This document shows positions 57,260 through 64,000 of a stretch of 64,000 bases of DNA, one piece after another. The DNA is from Flavobacterium fluviale (GTDB lineage Bacteria; Bacteroidota; Bacteroidia; Flavobacteriales; Flavobacteriaceae): NCBI RefSeq assembly GCF_003312915.1, contig NZ_CP030261.1, positions 4,650,001 through 4,714,000 on the forward strand. Reading direction: 5' to 3'. Each line of letters begins with the position of its first letter. Positions within the stretch are counted from its first letter, which is position 1. A program made the translations under genes and the position numbers. The notes beneath the pieces are model-generated. The model was not told the origin of the DNA. It saw only the letters and a list, made by a program, of their open reading frames with translations, and searched no databases.

Positions 57260-58969
57260 ATGAAAAGTAAAACTCTCCAAATTACTCTTATTTACTCAAT
57301 CATCTCGATAATTATGGCGGTCTTATGTCATAAATTACTCATAACTTACTTTTCTTCAACAGAATACTTTTACTTATCACTAATAAAGGACATTGTATTT
57401 ATTTTAATAACTGCATTAGTTTTTAGATTTATACTTGCAAAAAAAGAAAAAAGAAGCATTACCATTTTTCAAAAGCTAAACAAAACCAACGAAGAAATAA
57501 AAGAATCTAATGAGAAATATGACATTGTAGCAAAGGCAACAAGCGATACTATCTGGGATTGGAAAATTCAAGAGGACAGGATAAACTGGAATAAAGGTAT
57601 TGAAAGTGTTTTTGGTTATAACCCCGAAGAAGTAGGCAAAACTTCTAAATGGTGGTTTGACAAAATTCACCCGGAAGACAGTATCCGAATGTCAATAAAA
57701 TTATATTCATTTATTGAACAAAAAACCGAAAAATGGCAGGATCAATACCGTTTTAGATGCGCAGACGGAACCTATAAATATGTTTTAGACAGAGGTTTTT
57801 TGCTAAAAGATGAAAACGGAAGGGCCATTAGAATGATTGGTGCTATCCAAGACATTACTAAACAAAAAGAAGAAGAACAAAGATTAAAACTTTTAGAGAC
57901 TGTAATTACCCAGTCGAGAGATTCTATTTTAATAACTGAGGCCAATTCCCCGGAAGGAAAAATTCCAAAAATAGTATATGTAAATCCCGCATTTTCTCAA
58001 ATGTCGGGATACCAGTCGAATGAAATAATCGGAAAATCGCCTAATATCTTCAAAGGCCCAAAATCGGATTCTGATGAGTTAAAGAAACTTTTAAGAGCGA
58101 TAAAAAATGAAGAAGAATGTCTGATAGAAACTATTACTTACACCAAAAATAAAGAAGAGTATTGGGTAAGATTTTCTATGATACCCATTTTCAGCAACGA
58201 AGGAGCTATTTCACACTGGATTTCTATACAAAGAGATATTACCGATGAGAAAAAATTAGAAACAGAAAAAGAGCATCTCATCCGAGAACTAACTCAAAAC
58301 AATAAAGACTTAAAACAGTTTTCTTACATAACATCGCACAATCTTAGAGCGCCATTATCTAATTTAATCGGACTTTTAAACTTAATAGAAGACATCCCCG
58401 TAGAGAGCGAGGAACTCCAGGAAATCCTTACAGGATTTACTAAGTCAACACATTTATTAAACGAAACGATTAATGACTTAGTAAAAGTTATCATTATTAA
58501 AGACAATCCATCGATGCAGAAAGAGGAAACCTCATTAAAAGAAGTTTTTGAAAATGTATTCAGCCAGCTTTCGTTTCAAATAGAATTACACAAACCTATT
58601 ATAAAACTTAAGTTTGATAAAGTACCAGAACTCATCACTAACAAAGCCTACATTGAAAGCATTTTATTAAACCTACTAACCAATTCTATAAAATACAAAT
58701 CGGAAAATAGAAAACTAAAAATCTCTATAACCGCAGAAAAAATAGAAAACAAAACAATATTAACCTTTAAAGACAACGGCATTGGAATTGACCTAGAAAG
58801 AAACCGCGATAAAGTATTTGGACTATATCAAAGATTTCACAACTACCCCGACAGCAAAGGATTAGGTCTCTACCTTGTAAAATCTCAAGTCGAAACAATG
58901 GGAGGAACAATTTCAGTAGACAGCGAAGTCAATAAAGGAACTACATTTACAATAACATTTAAAAATTAA
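57260..58969 (+). CDS. PAS-domain sensor histidine kinase
   Basis: A 569-aa membrane kinase: two N-terminal helices (ITLIYSIISIIMAVLCHKLL and FYLSLIKDIVFILITALVFR), PAS-PAC 1 (about 84-205; TIWDWKIQEDRINWNKGIES), PAS 2 (about 212-330; MSGYQSNEIIGKSPNIFKGP), then HisKA-like His360 in FSYITSHNLRAPLSNLIGLL and a HATPase domain with LLTNSIKYKS, FKDNGIGIDLERN and GLGLYLVKSQV. PAS 2 resembles LOV-type domains in sequence order, but the photoactive Cys of the N-C-R-F-L-Q motif is absent (Pro-Asn-Ile), so it is not a flavin photoreceptor. It is followed 5 bases later by a single receiver domain. Confidence 0.92.
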   Translation: MKSKTLQITLIYSIISIIMAVLCHKLLITYFSSTEYFYLSLIKDIVFILITALVFRFILAKKEKRSITIFQKLNKTNEEIKESNEKYDIVAKATSDTIWDWKIQEDRINWNKGIESVFGYNPEEVGKTSKWWFDKIHPEDSIRMSIKLYSFIEQKTEKWQDQYRFRCADGTYKYVLDRGFLLKDENGRAIRMIGAIQDITKQKEEEQRLKLLETVITQSRDSILITEANSPEGKIPKIVYVNPAFSQMSGYQSNEIIGKSPNIFKGPKSDSDELKKLLRAIKNEEECLIETITYTKNKEEYWVRFSMIPIFSNEGAISHWISIQRDITDEKKLETEKEHLIRELTQNNKDLKQFSYITSHNLRAPLSNLIGLLNLIEDIPVESEELQEILTGFTKSTHLLNETINDLVKVIIIKDNPSMQKEETSLKEVFENVFSQLSFQIELHKPIIKLKFDKVPELITNKAYIESILLNLLTNSIKYKSENRKLKISITAEKIENKTILTFKDNGIGIDLERNRDKVFGLYQRFHNYPDSKGLGLYLVKSQVETMGGTISVDSEVNKGTTFTITFKN

Positions 58970-58974
58970 TTATT

Positions 58975-59382
58975 ATGCTTGAGCAGATTTTATGCATTGA
59001 CGACGACCCCATCACATTAATGTTATGCAAAAAAGTAATCTCTAAATCTTCATTTTCACATGAAGTCATTACAGCTCAAAACGGTGAAGAAGCCCTCCAT
59101 CATTTTAACACCTTAAAATACACCAATGACAAAAACAAAAGAAAACCAGAATTGATTTTTCTAGATTTAAATATGCCAATAATGGGCGGCTGGGAATTTT
59201 TAGATCACTTTACTTCTTCAGATTATAATGAATTTAATTCTGCTCCTGTAATTGTTCTATCGTCTACAATTGATCCAGAAGATTTAGCTAAAGCAAAACA
59301 ATATCCAATTATCATCGATTTTCTTTCCAAACCCATTACACAACCAATGCTGGAGTATCTTAAGAAAAAAATTGGAATTTAA
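58975..59382 (+). CDS. Single-domain response regulator (CheY-like)
   Basis: A 135-aa stand-alone receiver: acidic pocket CIDDDPITLMLCKKV, phospho-acceptor Asp64 in LIFLDLNMPIMGGWEFL, Ser/Thr in VIVLSSTIDPEDLAKA and Lys in FLSKPITQPML. It lacks an output domain, so it must act by protein interaction. It lies 5 bases after the PAS kinase gene, its evident partner. A loop insert of about 10 residues (KYTNDKNKRKPE) precedes the phospho-Asp strand, as in the Rcp1/CheY-like receivers that follow PAS kinases. Confidence 0.92.
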   Translation: MLEQILCIDDDPITLMLCKKVISKSSFSHEVITAQNGEEALHHFNTLKYTNDKNKRKPELIFLDLNMPIMGGWEFLDHFTSSDYNEFNSAPVIVLSSTIDPEDLAKAKQYPIIIDFLSKPITQPMLEYLKKKIGI

Positions 59383-59433
59383 ATTCAAATTTCCAAAAGT
59401 ACCAGGTCGAATCAGTAGAGAACATTTACTATA

Positions 59434-59482
59434 AAAATCCAAATTCCAACTTCATAGAAGTGTTGGAATTTGGATTTTATTT
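59434..59482 (+). terminator. Hairpin terminator after the receiver gene
   Basis: AAAATCCAAATTCCAACTTC (59434-59453), loop of 3, then GAAG-T-GTTGGAATTTGGATTTT (59457-59478) and T-rich sequence. It ends the kinase-receiver transcript. Confidence 0.8.
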
Positions 59483-59540
59483 TTTCTGAATCTACAGTAA
59501 TTCCAGATTTAGATTTTGGATTCCCCACTTAGATAAAAAC

Positions 59541-59572
59541 AAAAAAAGTCCTCTAAAAGAGGACTTTTTATA
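59541..59572. terminator. Bidirectional terminator at the end of rpsT
   Basis: AAAAAGTCCTCT (59543-59554), loop AAA, AGAGGACTTTTT (59558-59569). The A- and T-runs on both sides fit termination of rpsT on the minus strand and backup for the plus-strand kinase operon. Confidence 0.85.
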
Positions 59573-59591
59573 TCTATCAAATTGTAATTAA

Positions 59592-59843
59592 TTACAATTT
59601 AGCAACATGTTTAGTTAATTTAGACTTCAAGTTAGAAGCTTTATTATCATGAATGATGTTCTTTTTAGCTAATTTATCAATCATAGAGATTACAGTTGAT
59701 AATTTTGCAGTAGCATCACTTTTATCAGTAGCTAATCTCAATGCTTTAATAGCATTACGAGTAGTTTTATGTTGGTATCTGTTAAGAACTCTTCTTTTCT
59801 CGTTACTTCTGATTCTTTTTAATGCTGACTTATGATTTGCCAT
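59592..59843 (-). CDS. rpsT: 30S ribosomal protein S20
   Basis: An 83-aa basic protein that binds 16S rRNA in the body of the small subunit. It begins MANHKSALKRIRSNEKRRVL, continues NRYQHKTTRNAIKALR and ends with the usual KKNIIHDNKASNLKSKLTKHV helix. Length and pattern match S20. It is preceded on the minus strand by a hairpin with T-run (59931-59894) and by two tRNA-Glu genes, and followed by a bidirectional terminator. Confidence 0.95.
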   Translation of the reverse strand: MANHKSALKRIRSNEKRRVLNRYQHKTTRNAIKALRLATDKSDATAKLSTVISMIDKLAKKNIIHDNKASNLKSKLTKHVAKL

Positions 59844-59893
59844 TTCTTTTAATTTTAGATGTAATAATTATTATAAATACTAGTTAAAAAAGA

Positions 59894-59931
59894 AAAACCT
59901 CCCACAATTGCCAGGCAATCACTTTGGTTTT
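59894..59931 (-). promoter_or_regulatory. Hairpin with T-run between the tRNA-Glu genes and rpsT
   Basis: On the minus strand AAAACC (59931-59926) pairs with GGTTTT (59899-59894), enclosing the palindrome ATTGCC-T-GGCAAT (59919-59907). It is followed by a T-rich stretch. It can act as the terminator of the tRNA transcript or as a structured rpsT leader; the sequence alone does not decide. The rest of 59844-59995 shows no gene. Confidence 0.5.
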
Positions 59932-59995
59932 AACTAATAAAACAAAAACCGAGACACCAATTCTTGTTTTACAAAACTTATTTACAACTAATTTG

Positions 59996-60067
59996 TAGTC
60001 CGTAGGGGAATCGAACCCCTGTTACCAGGATGAAAACCTGGCGTCCTAACCCCTAGACGAACGGACC
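59996..60067 (-). tRNA. tRNA-Glu (anticodon UUC)
   Basis: 72 bases. Acceptor 5' GGTCCGT pairs with ACGGACT plus discriminator A. D-arm GTCTAGGGGTTAGGAC, anticodon arm CCAGG-TTTTCAT-CCTGG with anticodon TTC, T-arm AGGGG-TTCGATT-CCCCT. CCA is not encoded. A second copy lies 45 bases upstream in the transcript. Confidence 0.95.
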
Positions 60068-60112
60068 TCAATTCTCCTAAGTTGGAAACTTTTCAATATG
60101 TAATATAACTTG

Positions 60113-60184
60113 TAGTCCGTGGGGGAATCGAACCCCCCTTACCAGGATGAAAACCTGGCGTCCTAACCGATAGACGAACGGACC
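60113..60184 (-). tRNA. tRNA-Glu (anticodon UUC), second copy
   Basis: 72 bases, same acceptor and anticodon arms as its neighbour. D-arm differs slightly (GTCTATCGGTTAGGAC) and the T-arm is GGGGG-TTCGATT-CCCCC, so the two copies are not identical and have diverged in paired positions with compensation. CCA not encoded. Confidence 0.95.
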
Positions 60185-60262
60185 GTGCTTCTCTAATGCG
60201 GATGCAAAGATACATCTATTTTTTAGTTGCACAATAGCTAAGCTAAAAAAAATATTTTTTTT

Positions 60263-61741
60263 TTAATATGCCTTCGCAAAAAGCACTCTTTTAGAAGAAG
60301 GTTTACCAGTAAACACACAGGTTCCCGCCTCTTCAACAGCATCCAAAGGAATACATCTAATTGTAGCTTTTGTCAATTCTTTTATCTTTTCTTCTGTCTC
60401 AGGAGTTCCATCCCAGTGAGCAGACAAAAAGCCAGTTTTACCTTCTAAAACTTCCTTAAACTCTTCAAAATTATTTACTTCCGTAATATGACTATTTCTG
60501 TAATCTAAAGCTCTCTTAAATAAGTCATTTTGAATCTGCTCCAATAAATCATTTACATAGTCCACAATATTACCAGCCTCGACTACTTCTTTTGTTAAGT
60601 TATCACGTCTAGCAACCTCGAAAGTTCCATTTTCTAAATCCTTTGGACCAACAGCAATTCGTACCGGAACTCCTTTTAACTCCCATTCAGCAAATTTGAA
60701 CCCTGGCTTTTGTGTCGTTCTGTCATCAAATTTAACCGTAATTTTCAATTTTCTCAATTTGGCTGTCAACTCATTAACTGCTTCTGTAATTTGAGACAGT
60801 TGTTCATCTGTCTTATATATAGGAACAATAACAACTTGTATTGGAGCTAAATTTGGAGGAAGTACTAATCCCTGATCATCAGAATGCGTCATGATTAGAG
60901 CACCCATTAAACGAGTAGAAACTCCCCATGACGTTCCCCAAACATGTTCTTGCTTTCCTTCTGCATTAGCAAATTTAACATCAAAAGCTTTAGCAAAGTT
61001 CTGACCCAAAAAGTGTGATGTACCAGCCTGCAACGCTTTCCCATCCTGCATTAACGCTTCAATACAATAGGTTTCATCTGCACCAGCAAAACGCTCTGTT
61101 TCGGTTTTAAAACCTTTCACAACTGGAATCGCCATAAAATTTTCAGCAAACTCCGCATAGACATTCATCATTTTTTCAGACTCTTCAATAGCTTCCGCTT
61201 TTGTAGCATGAGCTGTGTGTCCTTCCTGCCATAAAAACTCTGCAGTTCTTAAAAACAAACGCGTACGCATTTCCCAACGAACAACATTTGCCCATTGGTT
61301 AATTAACAAAGGTAAATCTCTATATGATTGAACCCATCCCTTATATGTAGACCAAATTATAGCCTCACTTGTTGGACGAACAATAAGCTCCTCCTCTAGT
61401 TTAGCATTTGGATCAACCATTAATTTCCCTGGTTTTTCTGGATCGTTTTTTAATCTATAATGTGTTACAACAGCACATTCTTTTGCAAATCCTTCTGCAT
61501 TTTTCTCCTCAGCCTCAAACATGCTTTTCGGCACGAACAAAGGAAAATACGCATTTTGATGTCCAGTTTCTTTGAACATGCGATCTAATTCAGCCTGCAT
61601 TTTTTCCCAAATAGCATACCCGTACGGTTTAATTACCATACAGCCTCTAACTCCTGAATTTTCAGCTAGATCTGCTTTTACAACCAGCTCGTTATACCAT
61701 TTCGAATAATCTTCTGATCTTGTAGTGAGGTTCTTACTCAT
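60263..61741 (-). CDS. proS: Prolyl-tRNA synthetase, archaeal/eukaryotic type
   Basis: A 492-aa class II synthetase attaching proline to tRNA-Pro. It has the short type-3 layout (no editing insertion of the bacterial long form): MVIKPYGYAIWEKMQAELDR, ELIVRPTSEAIIWSTYKGWV, VVRWEMRTRLFLRTAEFLWQ (motif 2), EGHTAHATKAEA, CIEALMQDGKALQAGTSHFL and GALIMTHSDDQGLVLPPNLA (motif 3 region). It is followed by an anticodon-binding domain with VRIAVGPKDLENGTFEVARR and the C-terminal zinc-like domain. The tRNA-Glu genes lie 78 bases downstream on the same strand. Confidence 0.96.
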   Translation of the reverse strand: MSKNLTTRSEDYSKWYNELVVKADLAENSGVRGCMVIKPYGYAIWEKMQAELDRMFKETGHQNAYFPLFVPKSMFEAEEKNAEGFAKECAVVTHYRLKNDPEKPGKLMVDPNAKLEEELIVRPTSEAIIWSTYKGWVQSYRDLPLLINQWANVVRWEMRTRLFLRTAEFLWQEGHTAHATKAEAIEESEKMMNVYAEFAENFMAIPVVKGFKTETERFAGADETYCIEALMQDGKALQAGTSHFLGQNFAKAFDVKFANAEGKQEHVWGTSWGVSTRLMGALIMTHSDDQGLVLPPNLAPIQVVIVPIYKTDEQLSQITEAVNELTAKLRKLKITVKFDDRTTQKPGFKFAEWELKGVPVRIAVGPKDLENGTFEVARRDNLTKEVVEAGNIVDYVNDLLEQIQNDLFKRALDYRNSHITEVNNFEEFKEVLEGKTGFLSAHWDGTPETEEKIKELTKATIRCIPLDAVEEAGTCVFTGKPSSKRVLFAKAY

Positions 61742-61842
61742 ATTATATAGTTTGGCACAAATTTTGTTTTAATAATTTTAACTAAATAGTTTGACAAAAC
61801 TAACTATTTTTGTAATGTGCAACAATAAAAAACACCACAGAT

Positions 61843-62840
61843 ATGAAAACTAACATTTCTATTCGCCAAAACTCTAATCATTTTTACTTACTTGGATTAT
61901 TGAGTTTATTACTTGCGTCGTGTGGTTCTTACCAAAATTCATCCTATCATGATAATGATGGCGTGTATGGTAATTCTTCATCAAACAGATATGTGCAGCA
62001 GTCTAGCGGCACAAACAATCAATACAAAGATTATTTCAGATCACTGCAAGATGACAACCAACCGACAGAAATTTTTACCGACGTTGACAACTATACCAAT
62101 TATGCAGAAAACGACAGTACTCAAACAGCTTCTGTAGGCTATCCTGCATGGGGAAGCAGTAATTCTGAAGTTTCAGTAAATGTTTACTCTGATCCAACAT
62201 GGTCATTCGGATTCGGAATGGGATATCCTTATTACGGATGGGGATATGGCGGTTACTGGGGCTGGGGCTATCCTGGCTACTGGGGAGGAGGCTGGGGCTA
62301 CCCAAGTTATTGGGACCAGGCTGGGGTTATCCAGGATATTGGGGAGGCGGCTATTACGGCTACAACAATTACAACTACAGCTACGGAAGAAGAGGTTCTG
62401 CTGCATATTATGGAAACAGAAATTATGCTTCTAACAGAAATTACACTTCGAACAGAGGGTATACATCAAACAGAAACTACACTACAAATAGAAATACGTA
62501 CAACAGCAATAGAAACTACACAACAAATAGATCTTCTAACAGCTATAGCGATTTCAGAAGAAGCTCAACTGTAAACAGAGGAACATCAAGCCCAACATTT
62601 ACTAATAGAAGAGCTAACACTAACAGCGTAGATTACAACTCCGGCAGAAGATCATATAACAATAGTAACACTACAACAAATAGAAGTTATACTCCTAGCA
62701 ACAACAGCAACTCATCTAGAAGTTACACTCCTAGCAGTCCATCGCGTTCTATGAATAGTGGCGGAGGAAGTATGAGATCGTCTGGCGGCGGCGGAGGCGG
62801 TGGAATGAGATCTGGCGGAGGCGGCGGTGGAAGAAGATAA
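61843..62840 (+). CDS. Gly/Tyr/Asn-rich lipoprotein, interrupted by a frameshift
   Basis: One gene read in two frames. The first frame (61843 to about 62312) gives a lipoprotein signal (YLLGLLSLLLASC, Cys27), a Ser/Asn/Asp-rich part, and Gly-Tyr-Trp repeats (YYGWGYGGYWGWGYPGYWGG). Shifting by one base in TTGGGACC (62309-62316) makes the repeats run on (GWGYPGYWGGGYYGYNNYNY), followed by N-R-N-Y-x-S/T repeats and a GGG-rich end (SGGGGGGGMRSGGGGGG). Adding one G restores a single 332-aa frame. The longest frame without it stops at 62574. Repetitive composition suggests a surface or matrix protein; function unknown. The missing base lies in a G-run, so a sequencing error is possible. Confidence 0.7.
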
Positions 62841-62879
62841 TCTTCCGGCAAACTAAATTCAAAACTAAAATTTATCTAG

Positions 62880-64000
62880 ATGAAAAAACTATTTTTCCTA
62901 TTTATAACAGGACTAACTGTCAGCGCGTCATACTCTCAAGATGTTTCAGATGCTTTGCGTTATTCTCAAGACAATATAACTGGTACTGCAAGATTTAGAG
63001 CCATGAGTGGAGCTTTTGGAGCAGTTGGAGGCGATTTATCTTCTTTAAGCGTTAACCCAGCGGGATCTGCAGTTTTCAATACCAACCAAGTTGGAATTTC
63101 TTTCAGCAATCAGAATATTAAAAACAACTCGAATTATTTTGGTACTGAAACGTCCGATAAAGAAAATTCTTTCACTTTAAACCAAGCGGGAGGTGTTTTT
63201 GTATTCAAAAATAATAACCCAAACGCTGGATGGAATAAAATAACAATTGGAGCAACATACGAGAACACAAATAATTTCAACAATAGTACTTTCTCTGCTG
63301 GAACCAACCCTACTAATTCTATTGACGGTTATTTCTTGGCTTTTGCAAATGGAATCCCATTGGGAAACATTTCAAATGCAGATTATAGAGATTTAGAATA
63401 CAGAGAACAACAGGCTTTTTTTGGACTTGAAGGATACGTCATTGATCCTTTAACAAATAACCCAGAAAACAGCCAATACATTAGTAATGTTCCTGAAGGA
63501 GGAAATTACTTCCAAGAAAACGAAATCTATACTAGAGGATATAATAGTAAGGTAGGTTTTAATATTGCAACCTCATATAAAGACAGATTATATTTCGGAG
63601 CAAACCTAAATGTTCACGTCACAGACTACAGAAGATCATCAAGTTTTTATGAGTACAACAAAAACCCTTTACAGACGTACGAAACAATTTCGAATGTACG
63701 TTTTAACAACGAACTATACACGTACGGAAACGGTTTCTCTTTCCAACTTGGAGCAATTGGTAAAGTTACTGATTCTTTTAGACTTGGAGTAGCATACGAA
63801 TCAAATACATGGTATGAGCTTTATGATGAACTATCACAAAGTCTATATTCTACGACAGAAACTAGCGCCGGTGAGATTTTTAACAATTCTGTAAATCCAA
63901 ACATAGTAAACGTCTACGAATCTTACACTTTACAAACTCCAGACAAATGGACTTTTAGTGCTGCTTATGTTTTTGGGAAATCAGGTTTATTAAGTGTTGA
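62880..64000 (+). CDS. OmpP1/FadL-like outer-membrane protein (3' truncated by window end)
   Basis: The ATG at 62880 opens a frame that stays open to the window end (373 complete codons). Signal peptide about 1-20 (LFFLFITGLTVSASYSQ). The mature part starts with SDALRYSQDNITGTARFRAM and the typical FadL/OmpP1 segment SGAFGAVGGDLSSLSVNPAG, then barrel strands such as AVFNTNQVGISFSNQNIK, NGFSFQLGAIGKVTDSFRLG and DKWTFSAAYVF. This family forms hydrophobic-compound channels; in Bacteroidota many members are uncharacterised. It starts 39 bases after the Gly-rich lipoprotein gene and may be co-transcribed. Confidence 0.85.
   Translation, partial: MKKLFFLFITGLTVSASYSQDVSDALRYSQDNITGTARFRAMSGAFGAVGGDLSSLSVNPAGSAVFNTNQVGISFSNQNIKNNSNYFGTETSDKENSFTLNQAGGVFVFKNNNPNAGWNKITIGATYENTNNFNNSTFSAGTNPTNSIDGYFLAFANGIPLGNISNADYRDLEYREQQAFFGLEGYVIDPLTNNPENSQYISNVPEGGNYFQENEIYTRGYNSKVGFNIATSYKDRLYFGANLNVHVTDYRRSSSFYEYNKNPLQTYETISNVRFNNELYTYGNGFSFQLGAIGKVTDSFRLGVAYESNTWYELYDELSQSLYSTTETSAGEIFNNSVNPNIVNVYESYTLQTPDKWTFSAAYVFGKSGLLSV

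Noticed and set aside
57860..58250. LOV photoreceptor domain in the PAS kinase
   Set aside because: The order of motifs is LOV-like, but the flavin-binding Cys of the core motif is missing, so a blue-light role is not supported.
62199..62840. Separate 213-aa gene starting inside the Gly-rich lipoprotein
   Set aside because: Its first 35 residues are out-of-frame reading of the repeats; from residue 40 it continues the upstream protein's repeats, so one frameshifted gene explains both frames better.

Overview
The window looks like a chromosomal segment of a Flavobacterium-like member of the Bacteroidota. The DNA is AT-rich. Start codons lack Shine-Dalgarno sequences, and several genes are preceded by the Bacteroidota -7 promoter element TAnnTTTG. 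One secreted protein carries a type IX secretion type B sorting domain. CarboxypepD_reg/TonB receptors, LytTR signalling, an archaeal-type ProS and many gene families (2TM, PycTM, GxxExxY, four-helix-bundle) are also typical of that phylum. I see no phage, insertion sequence, CRISPR array or rRNA operon.

Layout. 1-6.8 kb: end of a YeeE/YedE gene, a duplicated 305-bp palindromic repeat, glpD, a MarR/nitroreductase/YceI operon with two perfect operator-like palindromes, a RelE/ParE-type toxin-antitoxin pair whose toxin is frameshifted, and a secreted protein. 6.9-15.9 kb: a complete trp operon (leader peptide with three tandem Trp codons and an attenuator, then trpE, G, D, C, F, B, A). A lipoprotein, a four-helix-bundle protein, a gamma-glutamylcyclotransferase-like protein and a nitrilase-family hydrolase are interleaved, and many junctions hold small inverted repeats. 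16-22.4 kb: an M1 peptidase, then a TetR/TolC/HlyD/DHA2-MFS efflux operon. 22.5-27.5 kb: yaaA, a series of inverted-repeat units next to a GxxExxY gene, a CCA-adding/poly(A) polymerase family gene that takes its GTG start from such a repeat, and ctaA. 27.5-34.1 kb: a LytS/LytTR two-component system with five 2TM-domain units, one fused to the kinase, then a TonB-dependent receptor. 34.2-43.8 kb: nitrilase-family hydrolase, DinB, acetyltransferase, VOC protein, ClC channel, HPP protein, PRiA4-ORF3 protein, a second four-helix-bundle gene, a nucleoid-associated protein and a GAF protein. 43.9-51 kb: an HD-PycTM fusion without a cyclase, divergent from a 1244-aa lipoprotein made of a metallophosphoesterase, a kinase-like middle region and a beta-barrel; then a lipoprotein and another protein with kinase-like motifs. 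51-64 kb: an ABC exporter, a T9SS cargo protein, typA, a PAS kinase with its receiver partner, rpsT, two tRNA-Glu genes, proS, a frameshifted Gly/Tyr/Asn-rich lipoprotein and the start of a FadL/OmpP1-like porin.

A theme of the window is intergenic DNA built from short degenerate repeats that fold into hairpins. Five families are visible (GTTTCAAG, GGTTCAAAGG, GAACCTCAG, GAATTCGTGG and the TCCGTAGGA palindromes). Three small ORFs of unclear function (two four-helix-bundle, one GxxExxY) sit between copies of such repeats. The strongest candidates for undescribed biology are the 2TM/LytS-LytTR cluster, the orphan HD-PycTM fusion divergent from the phosphoesterase/kinase-like/barrel protein, and the repeat-bracketed small ORFs. 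The trp attenuator is the clearest regulatory element.
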